From Gonatopus flavifemur (Eukaryota; Arthropoda; Insecta; Hymenoptera; Dryinidae), in NCBI GenBank assembly GCA_018340375.1, contig JAFFJZ010000052.1, forward strand, positions 1,178,001 through 1,242,000: a DNA stretch of 64,000 bases, in the 5' to 3' direction. The notes under the pieces are model-generated. The model had not been told where the DNA came from. It worked only from the letters and a program-made list of their open reading frames with translations, and made no database searches. The position numbers and the translations under genes are program-made. This document shows positions 1-10,844 of this stretch, one piece after another. How positions within the stretch are numbered: position 1 is the stretch's first letter; each line of letters begins with the position of its first letter.

Positions 1-1295
1 ATTGTCGCTTCCTCCATACAGAACTCCTGAATAATCAACCTATGGTTCTATATTCCCTCTGTTCTCATCAATCATCTCTTTGAAGAATTTTCAATCTTAC
101 TGCTTCCAGATTTTATTTGTCCAATAACCTTCCAAAAATCCTGTATGTCTCATTCATTTTCCCTGAATGTAATCTCGCTTCTATACCCCGACATTTTTCT
201 TTTGATCATTGTCCTTTTGCTTTCCTCGATTCTCTCATTATTGCATTCCTCAGTGACTTCTATGTCTTCTGGTCTTGTTCGCTATTCTTATTCTTGTATT
301 TCCTCCTTCTATTAATTATATCGAGAATTCTATCCATGGTTCCTTGGATTCTACTCGAGCGTTCTTCAGAATTTCATTTTCACATTGTTCCATGTTCCCC
401 TTTATATTTGTCGATATACTCCCTATTCTCAAGTTCTCCTCTTGTTCATCCTCCAATTTTCCATCCCCCATCATTTTGAGTGCGTCCTGTGTTCGTTTTC
501 CTGTGAGATTCTTCAAATTCCATCTTCTTTGCGCTTTCCTCTCCTTCTTTAGAGCTTCGAATTGCAGAGAACATTTCATCAGCAACATAATTTGACCACT
601 ATCTATATCCGCGCCTGGATAAATTTCACAGCTTTTAACTTGATTGCTGAATCTTTGTTTTACTAATACGTCATCAATTTGATAACTTGCTGTATCTCCT
701 GGCATTTCCCAAGTATAGATTCTTACTGGATGATTCTTGAATAATGTGTTGGTAATAACTATTTCATGACTTCCACGGGATTCGGTTAAACGTCATCCTC
801 TTCCATTTCTTCTCCCTAACGCAAAATCTCCTATCATGTTGCCCTCTTTTCCTGGTCATACTATTGCATTCCAGTCGCCTGTGATCATCAAATTCTCTCC
901 TTCCTTGACATATTCTATCACTCCTCCTATTTCATCGTACCTTTTTCCGATATCTTCCTCTGAGTACGCAGATGTGAGCACGTATACTTGAACTATAACA
1001 GTGTCAACCGGTGTTGTTTCAACTCTGACCATCATCACGCGTTTGCTATGTTGCGAATAATTTCCTATCTCATTCCCTACCCTTTCATGCATTATAATTC
1101 CTATACCTGCTTGACCATTCTTCGATCCTGTATGAATTATTCCATAATCCCCACTCCAGAAATATCCTCCTTGCGATCTTTTCATTTCGCTACTCCTCAT
1201 TACATCGATCCCTAACTTATTCATCTCGAATTCCAAATTCCCTAGTTTCCCTGTTCGTCTCAGTGATCTAACATTCAACGCTCTGACTCGAAGAA
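1..1295 (-). pseudogene. Non-LTR retrotransposon fragment: endonuclease domain and start of linker
   Basis: Reading leftwards from about 1,278, the translation begins with NVRSL, the usual start of the APE-like endonuclease/exonuclease/phosphatase fold of LINE elements, and continues to ITGDWNAIV, the GDWN box near the middle of the domain (about 856-885). The reading frame then shifts, and the C-terminal part resumes at 705 with QIDDVLVKQR and a PGADIDS segment. In active relatives an Asp-His pair follows that Ser; here it reads SGQ, so the catalytic histidine is gone. From about 560 to 1 the frames encode a charged, lysine-rich linker with several stops, which normally precedes reverse transcriptase; that domain would lie beyond the left edge. 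By memory of the family it is closest to RTE/BovB-like sequences annotated as craniofacial development protein 2. It is not functional. Confidence 0.75.
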
Positions 1296-1315
1296 TGTTT
1301 TTTTTTTCCTATCTG

Positions 1316-1578
1316 TGTTGTCAGAAAACAAAAGAGACAACGCAGCGGTCATGTGTGAAAAAGAACTCTATTGAGAGACACGTGTGAGTGTATGGCGGCT
1401 CACGGGGATCTGCCCGTTAGCATTCCGTGCTCGTCGTTCGGACAATAACATCAATCCTATTACTCGCCGCCAGACGCATATACGTGTGTACAGACACACT
1501 TGTACACGAATACAATATCGACAACACGTTGAGTGATACAAAATAAATAAAACAAAATATAAAGCAAGTCATTTCACA
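1316..1578 (-). mobile_element. Solo LTR of a Copia element
   Basis: This 263-bp block starts TGTTGTCAG and ends CATTTCACA on the plus strand, so on the minus strand it has the standard TG...CA ends. It matches, nearly end to end, the LTR at 10,845-11,322 next to a Copia gag, apart from a 216-bp insertion in that copy. No Copia internal sequence adjoins it: a LINE endonuclease lies to the left and a dispersed repeat to the right, so it is a solo LTR left by recombination or a fragment. The five flanking bases (ATCTG and TTGTA) do not match, so no target duplication is visible. Confidence 0.78.
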
Positions 1579-1654
1579 TTGTAATGTTCCTTTTATGTGG
1601 TCCGAAATTCCTTTATAAGAATTTTCAAAGGTTTCAATCATTGGAGATCACTCC

Positions 1655-1935
1655 AAAAGAGGTCTGTAGTCAAGAATACGCGATGAATGAATTCGAATGA
1701 TTCTTTTTCGTGGAACTCACACTGCCTCCCTTGGCTTGCAACTGAATAATCCACCTTGTGGATTTACAACCCGGAAGAATCTCGGAAATGACTTATGCTC
1801 TACCGTTCGAGAGGGATGAGGTACGTCAAGGTGATTGAAATGAGCAAATCTCAATCAGGATGGGAGGAAAAACTTATTTCTTTGTGACTACAAAATTCTT
1901 CCTTCTCCGGTGGCGGCGACTTATAGTCCGGGAGC
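1655..1935 (+). repeat. Left piece of a dispersed repeat also at 63,175-63,440
   Basis: The stretch resembles 63,175-63,440 in the same orientation, including a run around GATTGAAATGAGCA, the words GGAGGAAAAA and a C-T-rich block ending in CCGG(T/C)GGCGG. The two copies look about 75 per cent alike by eye. The next matching part of the right-hand copy is found 5.1 kb away at 7,063, so this copy appears to have been split. No coding frame is convincing. Confidence 0.5.
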
Positions 1936-2663
1936 TAGTGACAGATTTGATGTTGTCATTTGACCAAGGTTGAAACTGTTTTTTTTTCGATAAAATTTAA
2001 AGCTCTTGGCGTTGCAAGGCCCAGTGATAAGGCCCTGAAGGTTGCAAAAAAAAAATGAAAAATGTCTAATTTGACCAAGCATGAAACCTTGATGAGGGAT
2101 AATTTGGAACATGATGAATTATATAAAATTTGTCTTCCATGAAAAAAACGTTGCGAAATGCGTCTTCCAATTACATAAACATTGCAAAAAAGTAGAAAAA
2201 ATGTCTAATTTGACCAAAGCTGAGCTTTTGTAATTAGATAGTCCATATCATAAATGAGCGGAAAATCAAAGTCTTCCACTCACTCGACTTTGCGAAGATT
2301 GTCTGCCAAGCGAGTTCAGGTGCAGGGTGATGTGTTGCTTTACTGCACGTACCCCGTCTGGAAGACGATCTCCGCAAGATCATTTACACGGAAGACTGTG
2401 GTTTTTCATTCAATAACATTGAATGCTTTTATATGATTCGATGTCAGCTTTGGTAAAATGAAATTCGGGACGTTTTTCAACGATACATGAAGTAAAGATG
2501 GATTACAGCATTCATAAATCAATCATTGGTACTCTCTAAATCCGAATCAGTAAAAAGTACTGAGAATCGGTGAAATTAATTGATTCAGATTTACAGAGTA
2601 ATACCTGTATGGAAAATATCAAATTATAAATGTTTTGAAATCAGTTATAAGAACAGATATATC
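1936..2663. other. Gene-free stretch with a threefold spaced word
   Basis: I see no gene here. The word TTTGACCAAG/A followed by a TGA(A/G) element occurs at about 1,957, 2,071 and 2,208, twice preceded by AATGTCTAA, which suggests a degenerate tandem repeat of 115-140 bp. The rest is AT-rich with no recognisable feature. Confidence 0.3.
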
Positions 2664-2807
2664 CCCAAGAGAACACGAAGGTCCAAACGAGGTTAAACAG
2701 AGGTCTATTGAACGTCTGGACATTTGATGGTCCACTGAACGTTCCCTGAACGTGAAAGTACGTACAATGAACCTAAATTTCACCTACAAGGTCTGAGTTC
2801 TCTTGGG
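2664..2807. mobile_element. 144-bp miniature element with CCCAAGAGAAC inverted ends
   Basis: The left end CCCAAGAGAACACGAAGG is complementary to the right end ...CTGAGTTCTCTTGGG over about 12 of 15 positions. The interior is non-coding and repeats a GAACGT/ACGTTC word in both orientations (for example GAACGTCTGG, GAACGTTCCC, GAACGTGAAA). No clear target duplication is visible. Its terminal CCCA and word-array interior resemble other elements in this window (10,911, 15,279 and the ends of 24,879-40,968). Confidence 0.65.
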
Positions 2808-2945
2808 TTATGTGAAAAATAAACTTCTTCAGATTTGAAAATTCATTCATAACCTAGATTTTACATATACGTTGAAACATTTGAAAAATAAATATAACAA
2901 TTTTCCAAATTTGTGCGACTTCATTCCCCCGTTACGAATAAACGA

Positions 2946-5858
2946 TTAGTTCGTTGGTATTCTCGACCACTTTATTAGGAAGAGAAACTTTTTTTTTATA
3001 AGGCAACTTGCAAAGTTACTGAGTTTATTTTTTTTAATGGACTTTCCAAATCGCTCAACACTTTCAGAACATTCTTGAACAAAAGTTTCTCTTTGATCGT
3101 TACCCGTAGTCTCAATATTCAACAAAAAACCAGCAACATTTTCTGGTACTGCTTGACCAGTAGGAATATCATACAAGTACTGTTGTTCTAAATCGATAGC
3201 AGAGGGATTAATGTTTTGTTGAATGTTGTCAATTAATTTTTCTAACTGAGAGCAACTCAATTTGATTCGACTTTTCTCAAGGTCACTTGTTACATCTTGT
3301 GGGGTTTTTAGACCAGCAATATCTATTACATGACTTAATAAAGTGCTTCTTATACTATGGCTCTTGGTCCAACGCTGTCTAGCTTGAATAGAATTTGTAA
3401 CATGGATAATTCCAGTCAGTTTATTGGCAGCATCTGCATTAATGGTCTGTTCGAGTGTCAAATCGACGGGTTGCTTCGGAAACGGCTTATCCGTGTGCTT
3501 GACACCGAATGATCCTGCTTCCAATTGCAAACGTAACCGAGGGTGAGTTTCATCTCTTTTCAATAAATTGTCGTGATATTTGACTAAGTATCGCGAATAA
3601 TTTTGCTGATTGAATATGAAGAACAAATTTGCAATTTTAGGTAAAGTGTACTTCAATAAATCAAGATTTGTTGTACGGATTGTTGAGTTCAACATGAAGT
3701 AATACTCTATCTATTGACCATATATCATATAAAACTGTGGAGTCTTGCCATGTTCACCTGCGATTGTTGCTTGTTTGTACAAATTGTACTTTTGTAATAA
3801 ATTTTTTATAAGGCTATCTTCAATAGTTGGACTATCTGATCTATGAGTAATGAATTCTTTTAGATAATTTTCCATTTTGCTTTTGTCAGCGTCAGATAAT
3901 TCAATTTCTTCTTTCACCAAGAAACTTTCAAAATGCAGAACTGTAATTGCTAAATACACTATAGGATGGAGCCTTTTGCATATATTAAAATGTTTCCCGT
4001 CAACAAAAGTTCTCACTGATCCACTAGCCAGTAACTCTGAATTCACCATGATGGTAGTTATACCACAATCAATAATATATTTTCCTATGGCTTTGAATAA
4101 AGCCATTTGAACATGGAACATTCCCAACTGAATAAATAAATTATTGAATCTTGGTCTTTCAGTACATTGAATTTGCAGGGCTACTTTAGCAATTGCCAAG
4201 TCATAAGTCACTCGCATGTATTCTCCATTACATTCTTCAGCAACTTGTTGACTGTATTTCATTGTTCCTAGTACAACTGCATAACTTGTGGGCGATTCAT
4301 TAATTGTAGTTAAATATGAAACCTTTTGTTTACCTAATCGATCATTATAAATCAAACTATTATACCCAACCCACATTGGCGGATTGGGGATATTCATTGA
4401 ATGGGATAACATCCATGTAAAATTAATGTCTCGCAAAGAATGCAGATAACTGGGTTCAATGAAGCGCGATAGATGATCAAGAGCGAGTAGGGTTTCCAAT
4501 AACCTTGGTTTTTTTGAATAGGGTTCAAACTCGGGTGTTATCATACCAAAAGTTCGCCTACGTGCCCTACTGATTTCTGACCCAGTCTGTTGCAAAGGAA
4601 TCTGTTCATCGGTATCCTCATCAAGATCATTTTGTTCAAGTTGCCTCGAAATTAGATCTGATATTTTTTGGTAAATAATACCAACTGTGTCGTGCAGAGT
4701 ATCTCTTCCAGTGGGTGTGTCAATAAATCTATCGAAATTATCGAATGCTAAACCCGTGAGTATATTCGGTAATCGCAAGATATCTTCAGGACAAATATCA
4801 GAATGATTTGTTGAAGCAAACGTTACTCCAGTTTCAAATTCTTCTAAAACAGTATAGGAGCATGTGTGACCATATCTATTGAGTACATTTGATACTTTTT
4901 TGCTATTGGTTAATCCTTTCAGAGCTAAACCGAGAACTAAATGTTTCGATGGTTTCAAGTTACCATTAGTAACATTAAAAATCAAATCAGATGACAGAGA
5001 TTGACTAATTCTTTGACTCCTGGGACTCCTTTTTCGACGATAATTTGGCCCACTCAAAACCGCTTCAAAAAACATTAAAAGTGTGGATGGAATTTCACAT
5101 TCTCCATTAATAAGGTCTGCACACGTCAGATGATCTGCAAACTTTTTACACTGAACTGTTTTGATTCTTTGTCGTGAAATCGTAGCTGCCCTATGTAAAC
5201 TCTCGTGTTCTTGTATATTGTCAAGTGACTCTTGATTCTGCAAAATAACCGCTTGATACGGTTTAACTACTTTCTTTTTGTTCAACAACGAGATATCAAT
5301 TTGTTGTGGGAATTTTTTCATTAATTTTTCCTCTAAATAAATGCGTCAATTAGGATCACTAGATACCGCTAACTCATATTCTTCATTCGCTTTGCTTAAA
5401 GTACCTCTATACAATCCTTCTAAAAAACTTAAAAAATAACAATTCCCTTTCTCTATAACATTATCTTGAATCAAAGCACAAACTTCATTGAAAGCTATGT
5501 GATGCACATCTTGCTTATGGTGCCACTTCGTTTTTCTTTTGCACTCAGTTCAGAACGGAATTCATTCTCATAACCTTTTTTACAAACATTATGGTAAAAG
5601 AAACAACCCTTTTGTGCCCATATGTTACAAAGATTTTCCTGTAAAGATTGGTCATTCCGTCCAATAACCATAGCTTTTAAACGATTTTTGGTATCCACCG
5701 TTGCACATGAATGCAATTGTTGCACGTGACCTTTCTGAAACTTACGTTCTCGATTGCAAAATATACAAAGCACATCTTTCCTTCTCAATGATTGCTCAGG
5801 GAGCTCTTGCTTGTCTGCAAGTTCATTGTTGCGTGGATGGATATCATTACCGTCACTG
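2946..5858 (-). pseudogene. Broken gene of an unnamed, multi-copy transposase-like family
   Basis: The minus strand encodes one long protein in pieces. The N-terminus (5,788-5,520) has a probable zinc cluster, CIFCNRERK, followed by H and C residues. A one-base frameshift near 5,520 is followed by HHIAFNEVC and a TGA at 5,346-5,348. The large middle part (5,321-3,711, 536 codons) includes LAFDNFDRFIDT and FVDGKHFNICKRLHP; a stop at 3,711-3,713 separates it from a C-terminal part (3,695-2,946) with NADAANKLTGI. From memory this pattern occurs in many copies in insects, cnidarians and fish, usually uncharacterised; the DNFD and later acidic residues suggest a DDE-type transposase, which is inference. 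A TTTTCAG acceptor-like site lies at about 5,858-5,865, so an upstream exon may exist. The last residues appear frameshifted and the usual C-terminus is missing. Four lesions make it non-functional. Confidence 0.65.
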
Positions 5859-5865
5859 AAAATAT

Positions 5866-7062
5866 ATTTGATTTTGTTGAATTTGTCTTGAATTCATTAA
5901 GATCGTGTTAAATACTAGAGAAATTATGAAAACGGATAGAAGATGAGAAGAAAAAATTGAATACATCTTGTAGAGAGTTATGACAATCAAAGTCACCATT
6001 TTGTTCTATTAATTCATTCGTATGCCATTCACATTGATCTTTGAAATGGGAAATGGATAACACATTGAGATTTATGCATAAAATCAAATACTTGTGGTGA
6101 AATACCATATGTTTCTTTCAATTTTATTTGACTTGCTTTCTTGATATATTGGATCATAAAATGAGTATAGAAGGTTTTACATAGATAAAAATGGGTCACT
6201 TCACATGCACAAAATGGAATTCGCATTGAGTTGAAAAACAACTATGTATTCTTTCAGTTTCAGTACTCACGTTGCTATTGATGTCAATGACACATTAAAT
6301 GATATTTGTGCACTCGAGTGTGTAGCAAAATCTTCAGTTTTGATCTCTCCTAACGAGGGACCATCGGGGAAACTTGAAAAAAGAAACAATACGTACTACA
6401 CCTTACAATCACAATGTGATAGTAAAATACGTTCACCAAGAATAAATTCAGATAGCTTAAGTTTGAGACGCGGTGAAAAATAGAGAGTGTACAGTACAGG
6501 ACCTTTGAGTAAAATAACATAGATTTGGAAAATATTTTGGATTTGCATTGATGTTTTGAATTCGAATCAATCCGATTTCTGAATTTCACAATCGGTATAT
6601 ACACATATTAAATTGCACGCTGATTACAGAATAGAAACGCATCCAAAATTGTAAGAGTATGAACAAAAATAAGAATCGAATTGACGACTGCGTATTCATA
6701 AAAATAACTCCTGGTGGAAAAAATTTTTCTGAAAATCTGTTCACATCTCTCTGAATCCTACTGAAAATGTCTGAAAAACTTTTGAATGACTGGAAATCTG
6801 TTAATCATTTTCAAAAACTCTTGCTTATTGGAAACGTGTTTTCACTGAAAATTTATCTGCATATCTTTGAATATCCCTCAAAATCTCCTAATTTCCCTGA
6901 AAATCATTGAAACTCTTTGACAATCTGTGAAAACCTTTGATGACCTGTGAAAAATTATTGGCAAGCGTTCATAACAAATGAAAACCCCAGACCATGGTCA
7001 ACAACATTTCACAATGCTTTTACCGCAACATCAACTTTGCTCGCAAAGAAATAGGTTGGATA
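5866..7062. other. Gene-free AT-rich stretch
   Basis: Only short open frames occur, none with a recognisable motif. From 6,720 to 6,970 there is a loose run of the word CTGAAAATCT/CTTTGAAAA, a low-order degenerate repeat. A short frame at 6,241-5,908 could be a remnant of an upstream exon of the neighbouring transposase-like gene, but I cannot support that. Confidence 0.3.
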
Positions 7063-7400
7063 TTCAAAGGACGTGAAATACATCTCACTTCTCACGTAGA
7101 CCATTTGGGACACGACTTGAAATAAGTGCGGTGTGGATTTATCTTTGTGAGGATTAGAAAACGAAATTCAAGGGTGAGAATAATTCTATACATCAGAGCT
7201 GCAATGACAATGAGTCAATAGTATTCGTTGTAAATGAAAAGGTAATGTGAGGTTTTATTTCTCTTGATTCAATGTTCGATCAAATCGGAGAAGGAAATTA
7301 GGTGTACATGTGAATAAATCGAGATGTACTGCAGTTTGATGTGTTCTCGATTTCAACCCCTCATTATAATGTGAGAAGATTATTATGAACCACGCGCGAT
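7063..7400 (+). repeat. Right piece of the dispersed repeat also at 63,548-63,900
   Basis: This segment aligns in the same orientation with 63,548-63,900, sharing CTCACGTAGACCA, GTGGTGTGG-like and CCCCTCATTATAATGT words throughout. Together with 1,655-1,935 it would make one repeat unit interrupted by about 5.1 kb that includes the transposase-like pseudogene. It has no coding potential that I recognise. Confidence 0.55.
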
Positions 7401-7671
7401 TCCAAACATCCATCGGCTTTGTTTATAACTTTTTCTTATTGAATGATTTTATCGAATGTTCTTATTGGATTTGACGTTGTTATCATTGGCTTATCAATCG
7501 ACTTGCAATATTCCCTCTTGATTCTAAATTGATCCCGATTTGAATGAATAATTGATGATGCATTCCGAAAGGTCTTTGAATTTGAGGAGTTCTTACTTCA
7601 TTATTTTAGAGCGTCTTCTCTCATTTCAAAGAAATTTGTCCACCTTATTCGCATTCGATTCTTTTTCTTCT

Positions 7672-7949
7672 TGTTGTTTCGTCGGTCAAACTCTCGTATG
7701 TCATCGTCGTATACATTTGACGAGTGTATGTGATTCAACACATGCGACGTTCGTGCGTACTGTATGTTGACGTTTTTTCTATACATGTTCGGTCGACGAA
7801 GCTTTCATGTACAATCTAACTATCAATATGTGATTTTATGTTTAGAATTTTTTTACATGCATGAATCTTGGCTATCGCATGACGTTGTAACCGTACGAAT
7901 ATTTTATCATATTCGGACCGATACAACATTATGCCAAAATGATTTCACA
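7672..7949 (-). mobile_element. Candidate 3' LTR of the Copia element, unlike its 5' LTR
   Basis: Just after the end of the Copia RNase H frame, the minus strand shows a purine-rich AGTAGAGGAGGTG followed by TGTGAAAT, the same first eight bases as the 5' LTR. The block would end at TGTTGTTTC on the plus strand, giving 278 bp against 263 bp for the solo LTR. Beyond the termini I see no similarity to the LTR at 10,845-11,322. Either the element is a chimera of two related Copia families or this is not an LTR. Confidence 0.35.
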
Positions 7950-7967
7950 ACACCTCCTCTACTTGAG

Positions 7968-8484
7968 TGTTTTCGATATGCATTCAACAATTCTCAATTT
8001 ATCCCGCACCATTCCAAATTCATCAGTACTGAGCGCTTTTGTTAGTATGTCAGTGTATTGATCATGCACTTCCTCTCAGCTTCTCACGAATAAACTGGTA
8101 TCGGACATCGATGTGCTTTGTTCTTCTGTGGAACTCTTGATTTTTTGTCAAACGAATCGAACTCTGATTATCCATATTTATAACAGTGGGAACGTCACAT
8201 CCATGTCCAATATCGTACATCAGTTTCCTTATCCATACCGCTTCTTTGGTAGCTTCACATACGGCAATAAATTCCGCCTCAATAGCGCTCAGAGATACGC
8301 TCGCTTGACGCTGTGAACACGACGTTGAACAACCTCCACCTAATGGAAATTGATAACCACTAGTTGATCGTCGCGTATCGGAATCTGCGACATAGTCCGT
8401 ATTGGAATATCTGGTGAGCGAGTCGCTTTTGAAAGATGCATGAAACAGTATACGAAAATCACGCGTACCTCTTACATATCGCAA
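7968..8484 (-). pseudogene. Copia RNase H domain
   Basis: The frame 8,484-8,062 contains the Copia-type RNase H core: a YSNTDYVADSDTRRSTSG segment, LSAIEAEFIAVCEA and the INMDNQSSIRL acidic box, then RTKHIDVRYQFIRE. These give the catalytic Asp, Glu and Asp of the domain. The first highly conserved Asp of the family (usually in DADWA) is seen as TDYVAD. After RGSA the frame stops; the usual TDILTKAL-like tail can still be read in another frame down to about 7,968, so a frameshift lies near 8,060. The domain is continuous in order with the RT at 8,503. Confidence 0.88.
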
Positions 8485-8502
8485 GATACTTTTCGCTGCA
8501 TT

Positions 8503-9527
8503 TCAATGAGTTTCATCGAAATTATCTGGATACCTGCTCACAATCCCCATGAAATACGCCATGTCAAGCCTCGAAACCGTTGCTAAAAACAAAAGTGATC
8601 CAACTAATTCGCGGTACGGAACGTTCAATTTACACGGTTTCCCGGGTTTTACGAGTCCGACATGCGGATCAGCTGAAGTTCTGACAGTATTCGCATCTGT
8701 CATTCTGAATTTTTGTGAGAATTTATCGATGTATGAACCTTGGCTTGCAAAAATTGAGTCTGCGTTTTGCGCTATCTCCATTCGTACAAAGTAATTCAGT
8801 TTACTAGTAGTTATATGAAATTCTTTTTTGAAAAAATCAATGATTTTGTTAAATAAACTTACATTTTGTGCAAAGAGCAAACCGTCGTCGACATACAAAG
8901 CGAGATAAATCTTCCCATTTTCAAAAATTCCTGTGTACATGCACTTGTCCGCGTTGCTTTGTATAAACCTAGATTTTTCACGAAGTGATCGAACTTCTCG
9001 TTTCAGCATCGGCTAGACTGTTTTCACCCATAAATTGGTTTGTTGAGTTTTGGAGCCAAATTTTTTTCTCTCACATCTAGACCATCAGGAATTTACATGT
9101 ACGTAATTTTTTTCAAATCCGTGTTCAAGTATGCGGTACTGACGTCGAATTGGATAGATTTTGAATCTTCACGCACAGCTATTGCAAGAAGGGCTCGCAC
9201 AGATTCGAAACGAACTACTGGTGGGAAAATATCCTGATAGTCTATACCAGCTTCCTGCGAAAATCCTTTCCCACACACACGTGCCTCATACCTCGGAATG
9301 TTTTTATCATTAGGTGCCTCGATTTTGAAAACCCACTTAAAACCTACAGCTTTTCGCTCTTTTGGCAATTCAACTATTTCCCAAGTTTTGTTCTTCTCGT
9401 GAGCTCGGAGCTCTTCTTGAATAGCGTGTCTCCAACAATCTGCATCCTCACGAGTGCGAGCTTCTCTATAAGTGGTTGGTTCTTCGCACGTAACAAAACA
9501 TGCTTGATATCGTGGCGGAAGTTTCAA
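8503..9527 (-). pseudogene. Copia reverse transcriptase
   Basis: Two frames make up the domain. The first (9,527-9,093) reads from EEPTTYREA through KWVFKIE and FDVSTAYLNTDL, which holds the first catalytic Asp. The second (9,009-8,503) contains LALYVDDGLLFA, the YVDD catalytic pair, then QGSYIDKF and PYRELVGSLLFLA. A frameshift and a small loss separate them at about 9,010-9,092. The catalytic residues remain but the domain is broken, and another break separates it from RNase H near 8,490. Confidence 0.9.
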
Positions 9528-9581
9528 ATCAGCACGATTACGTGAACTTATGGTGACCCCCCCTACACTGATTGAGCCTCG

Positions 9582-10300
9582 TCAATCGCATGACTCATCC
9601 ACACTCTGCGAGAGCTCAGCGGGGACATCACCATTGCTCCGATTTCCGGATAACTCGTGGTCACTTTCGTCGTTTACGATTAAACTTTTATCGACGTTCT
9701 CAAAAGAAAATTGTACGACGTTCTTATCCACGCGATGCATGTGATTTTCATCAAATTTAACGTTTCTTGAACCAGTTACCCGCCCGGTTTGGGGATTAAA
9801 AAGTCTGTAGTTATCAGAATCGTTTTCGTAACCAACAAAAATCAGTTTTTCTGATTTGCTATCCCATTTTTCCCGAAATACTCCAGGAAATAGCGTATGA
9901 GCTTCACATCCAAACGTACGTAAATGAGAAATGTCTGATTTGTTATCCGTCCACATCTCGAAAGCAGTTTCACTTTCGGATCTTGTACTTATTGTTCTAT
10001 TCGATACATTAGTTGCTGTATCTACAGCTTCTGTCCAAAGCCGCGTAGGCATGTCTTTAGCTAACAGCATTGTGCACGCGGATTCAACAATAGTTCGCAT
10101 CTCGCGTTCCACTCATCCATTTTGTTCCGGCGTATACGGCGCTGATGTCAAGAACTTTGTGCCTCGCGTCTTAAGGAACTCTCTTACTTTCCTATTTGCA
10201 TCCTCCGTCCCGTTATCAGCTCGAAAAATTTCCATTTCCTTCCCAAATTGATTCCTCAACTAACTGGTACACTTCATCACGTTCGATATATCTTAACCGA
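9582..10300 (-). pseudogene. Copia integrase, C-terminal half only
   Basis: The core starts abruptly near 10,300 (YIERDEVYQ), followed after a frame change by FRADNGTE, which carries the second catalytic Asp, and PEQNG, which precedes the catalytic Glu. The codon after PEQNG is TGA (at about 10,110-10,115), followed by VEREMRTI. The frame 10,112-9,582 continues with the Copia-specific HLRTFGCEAHTLFP and LIFVGYENDSDNYRLFNP. The zinc-binding HHCC region and the first catalytic Asp are absent, because gag joins integrase directly at about 10,300. Confidence 0.88.
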
Positions 10301-10304
10301 TATC

Positions 10305-10711
10305 CTAGAGTTGATTGGCCATATTCTCGACTTTCACGGTATGCCGCGCTACTGAATCACTGAAGCCATACGGTATTCGTGAAATTTCGTCGTTAAAGCC
10401 AATTTGATCGACGCACTTTTCTGTTCGTGAATGCTCGAAAGTTTTTCCCACATTCCTTTGGAAGTTGCGCACGTCACTGAGTAGTCGAGTTGTGCATGAT
10501 CGACAGACGACGACAAAATCAACATGGCTTTCGCGTCCCTTTTCACCCAATCTTTCAGCTTCACCGCTTCCGTATTTGCTGGCTTCGCTTCGTGACCTCC
10601 GACGATGTCCAATAGGTCGTTTGCAACAAGAGCTGTCTTCATTTGAAGCTCCCAAAGAAAATTCTGACCGTTGGAGCGTTGTATATTCTCAACGTCGAAT
10701 GCATCACCCAT
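10305..10711 (-). pseudogene. Copia gag, N-terminal part
   Basis: I place the start at the Met at 10,711 (MGDAFDVENIQRSNGQNF), because Copia gag proteins begin with an acidic stretch and an FxGxNF-W motif, and the longer open frame runs into the primer-binding site. The Q-K-T-A-L, ...LSSSVDHAQLDYSV and MWEKLSSIHEQKS segments fit the UBN2-type gag fold. A frameshift near 10,375 moves the reading to the frame ending KVENMANQL. The zinc knuckle, the protease and the start of integrase are missing. Confidence 0.82.
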
Positions 10712-10832
10712 GTTGAGGCAACCGTTCAAGAGAAAAGAAAACTCACTACACAACTCAAGCTCAAACCACGTACTTTTAACAAAGTTAAGCACACAAGAAG
10801 TTCTCCACTTCATCACTAACAATGCGTAAAAG

Positions 10833-10844
10833 GAGCCCATAACC
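10833..10844 (-). promoter_or_regulatory. Copia primer-binding site
   Basis: Immediately inside the LTR the minus strand reads GGTTATGGGCTC. Drosophila copia has GGTTATGGGCCC at the same place and is primed by an internal fragment of initiator methionine tRNA. The match fixes the LTR boundary at 10,845 and the orientation of the element as minus. Confidence 0.85.

Noticed and set aside
117..705. Plus-strand open frames of about 120 codons
   Set aside because: They are antisense shadows of the LINE endonuclease and linker on the minus strand.
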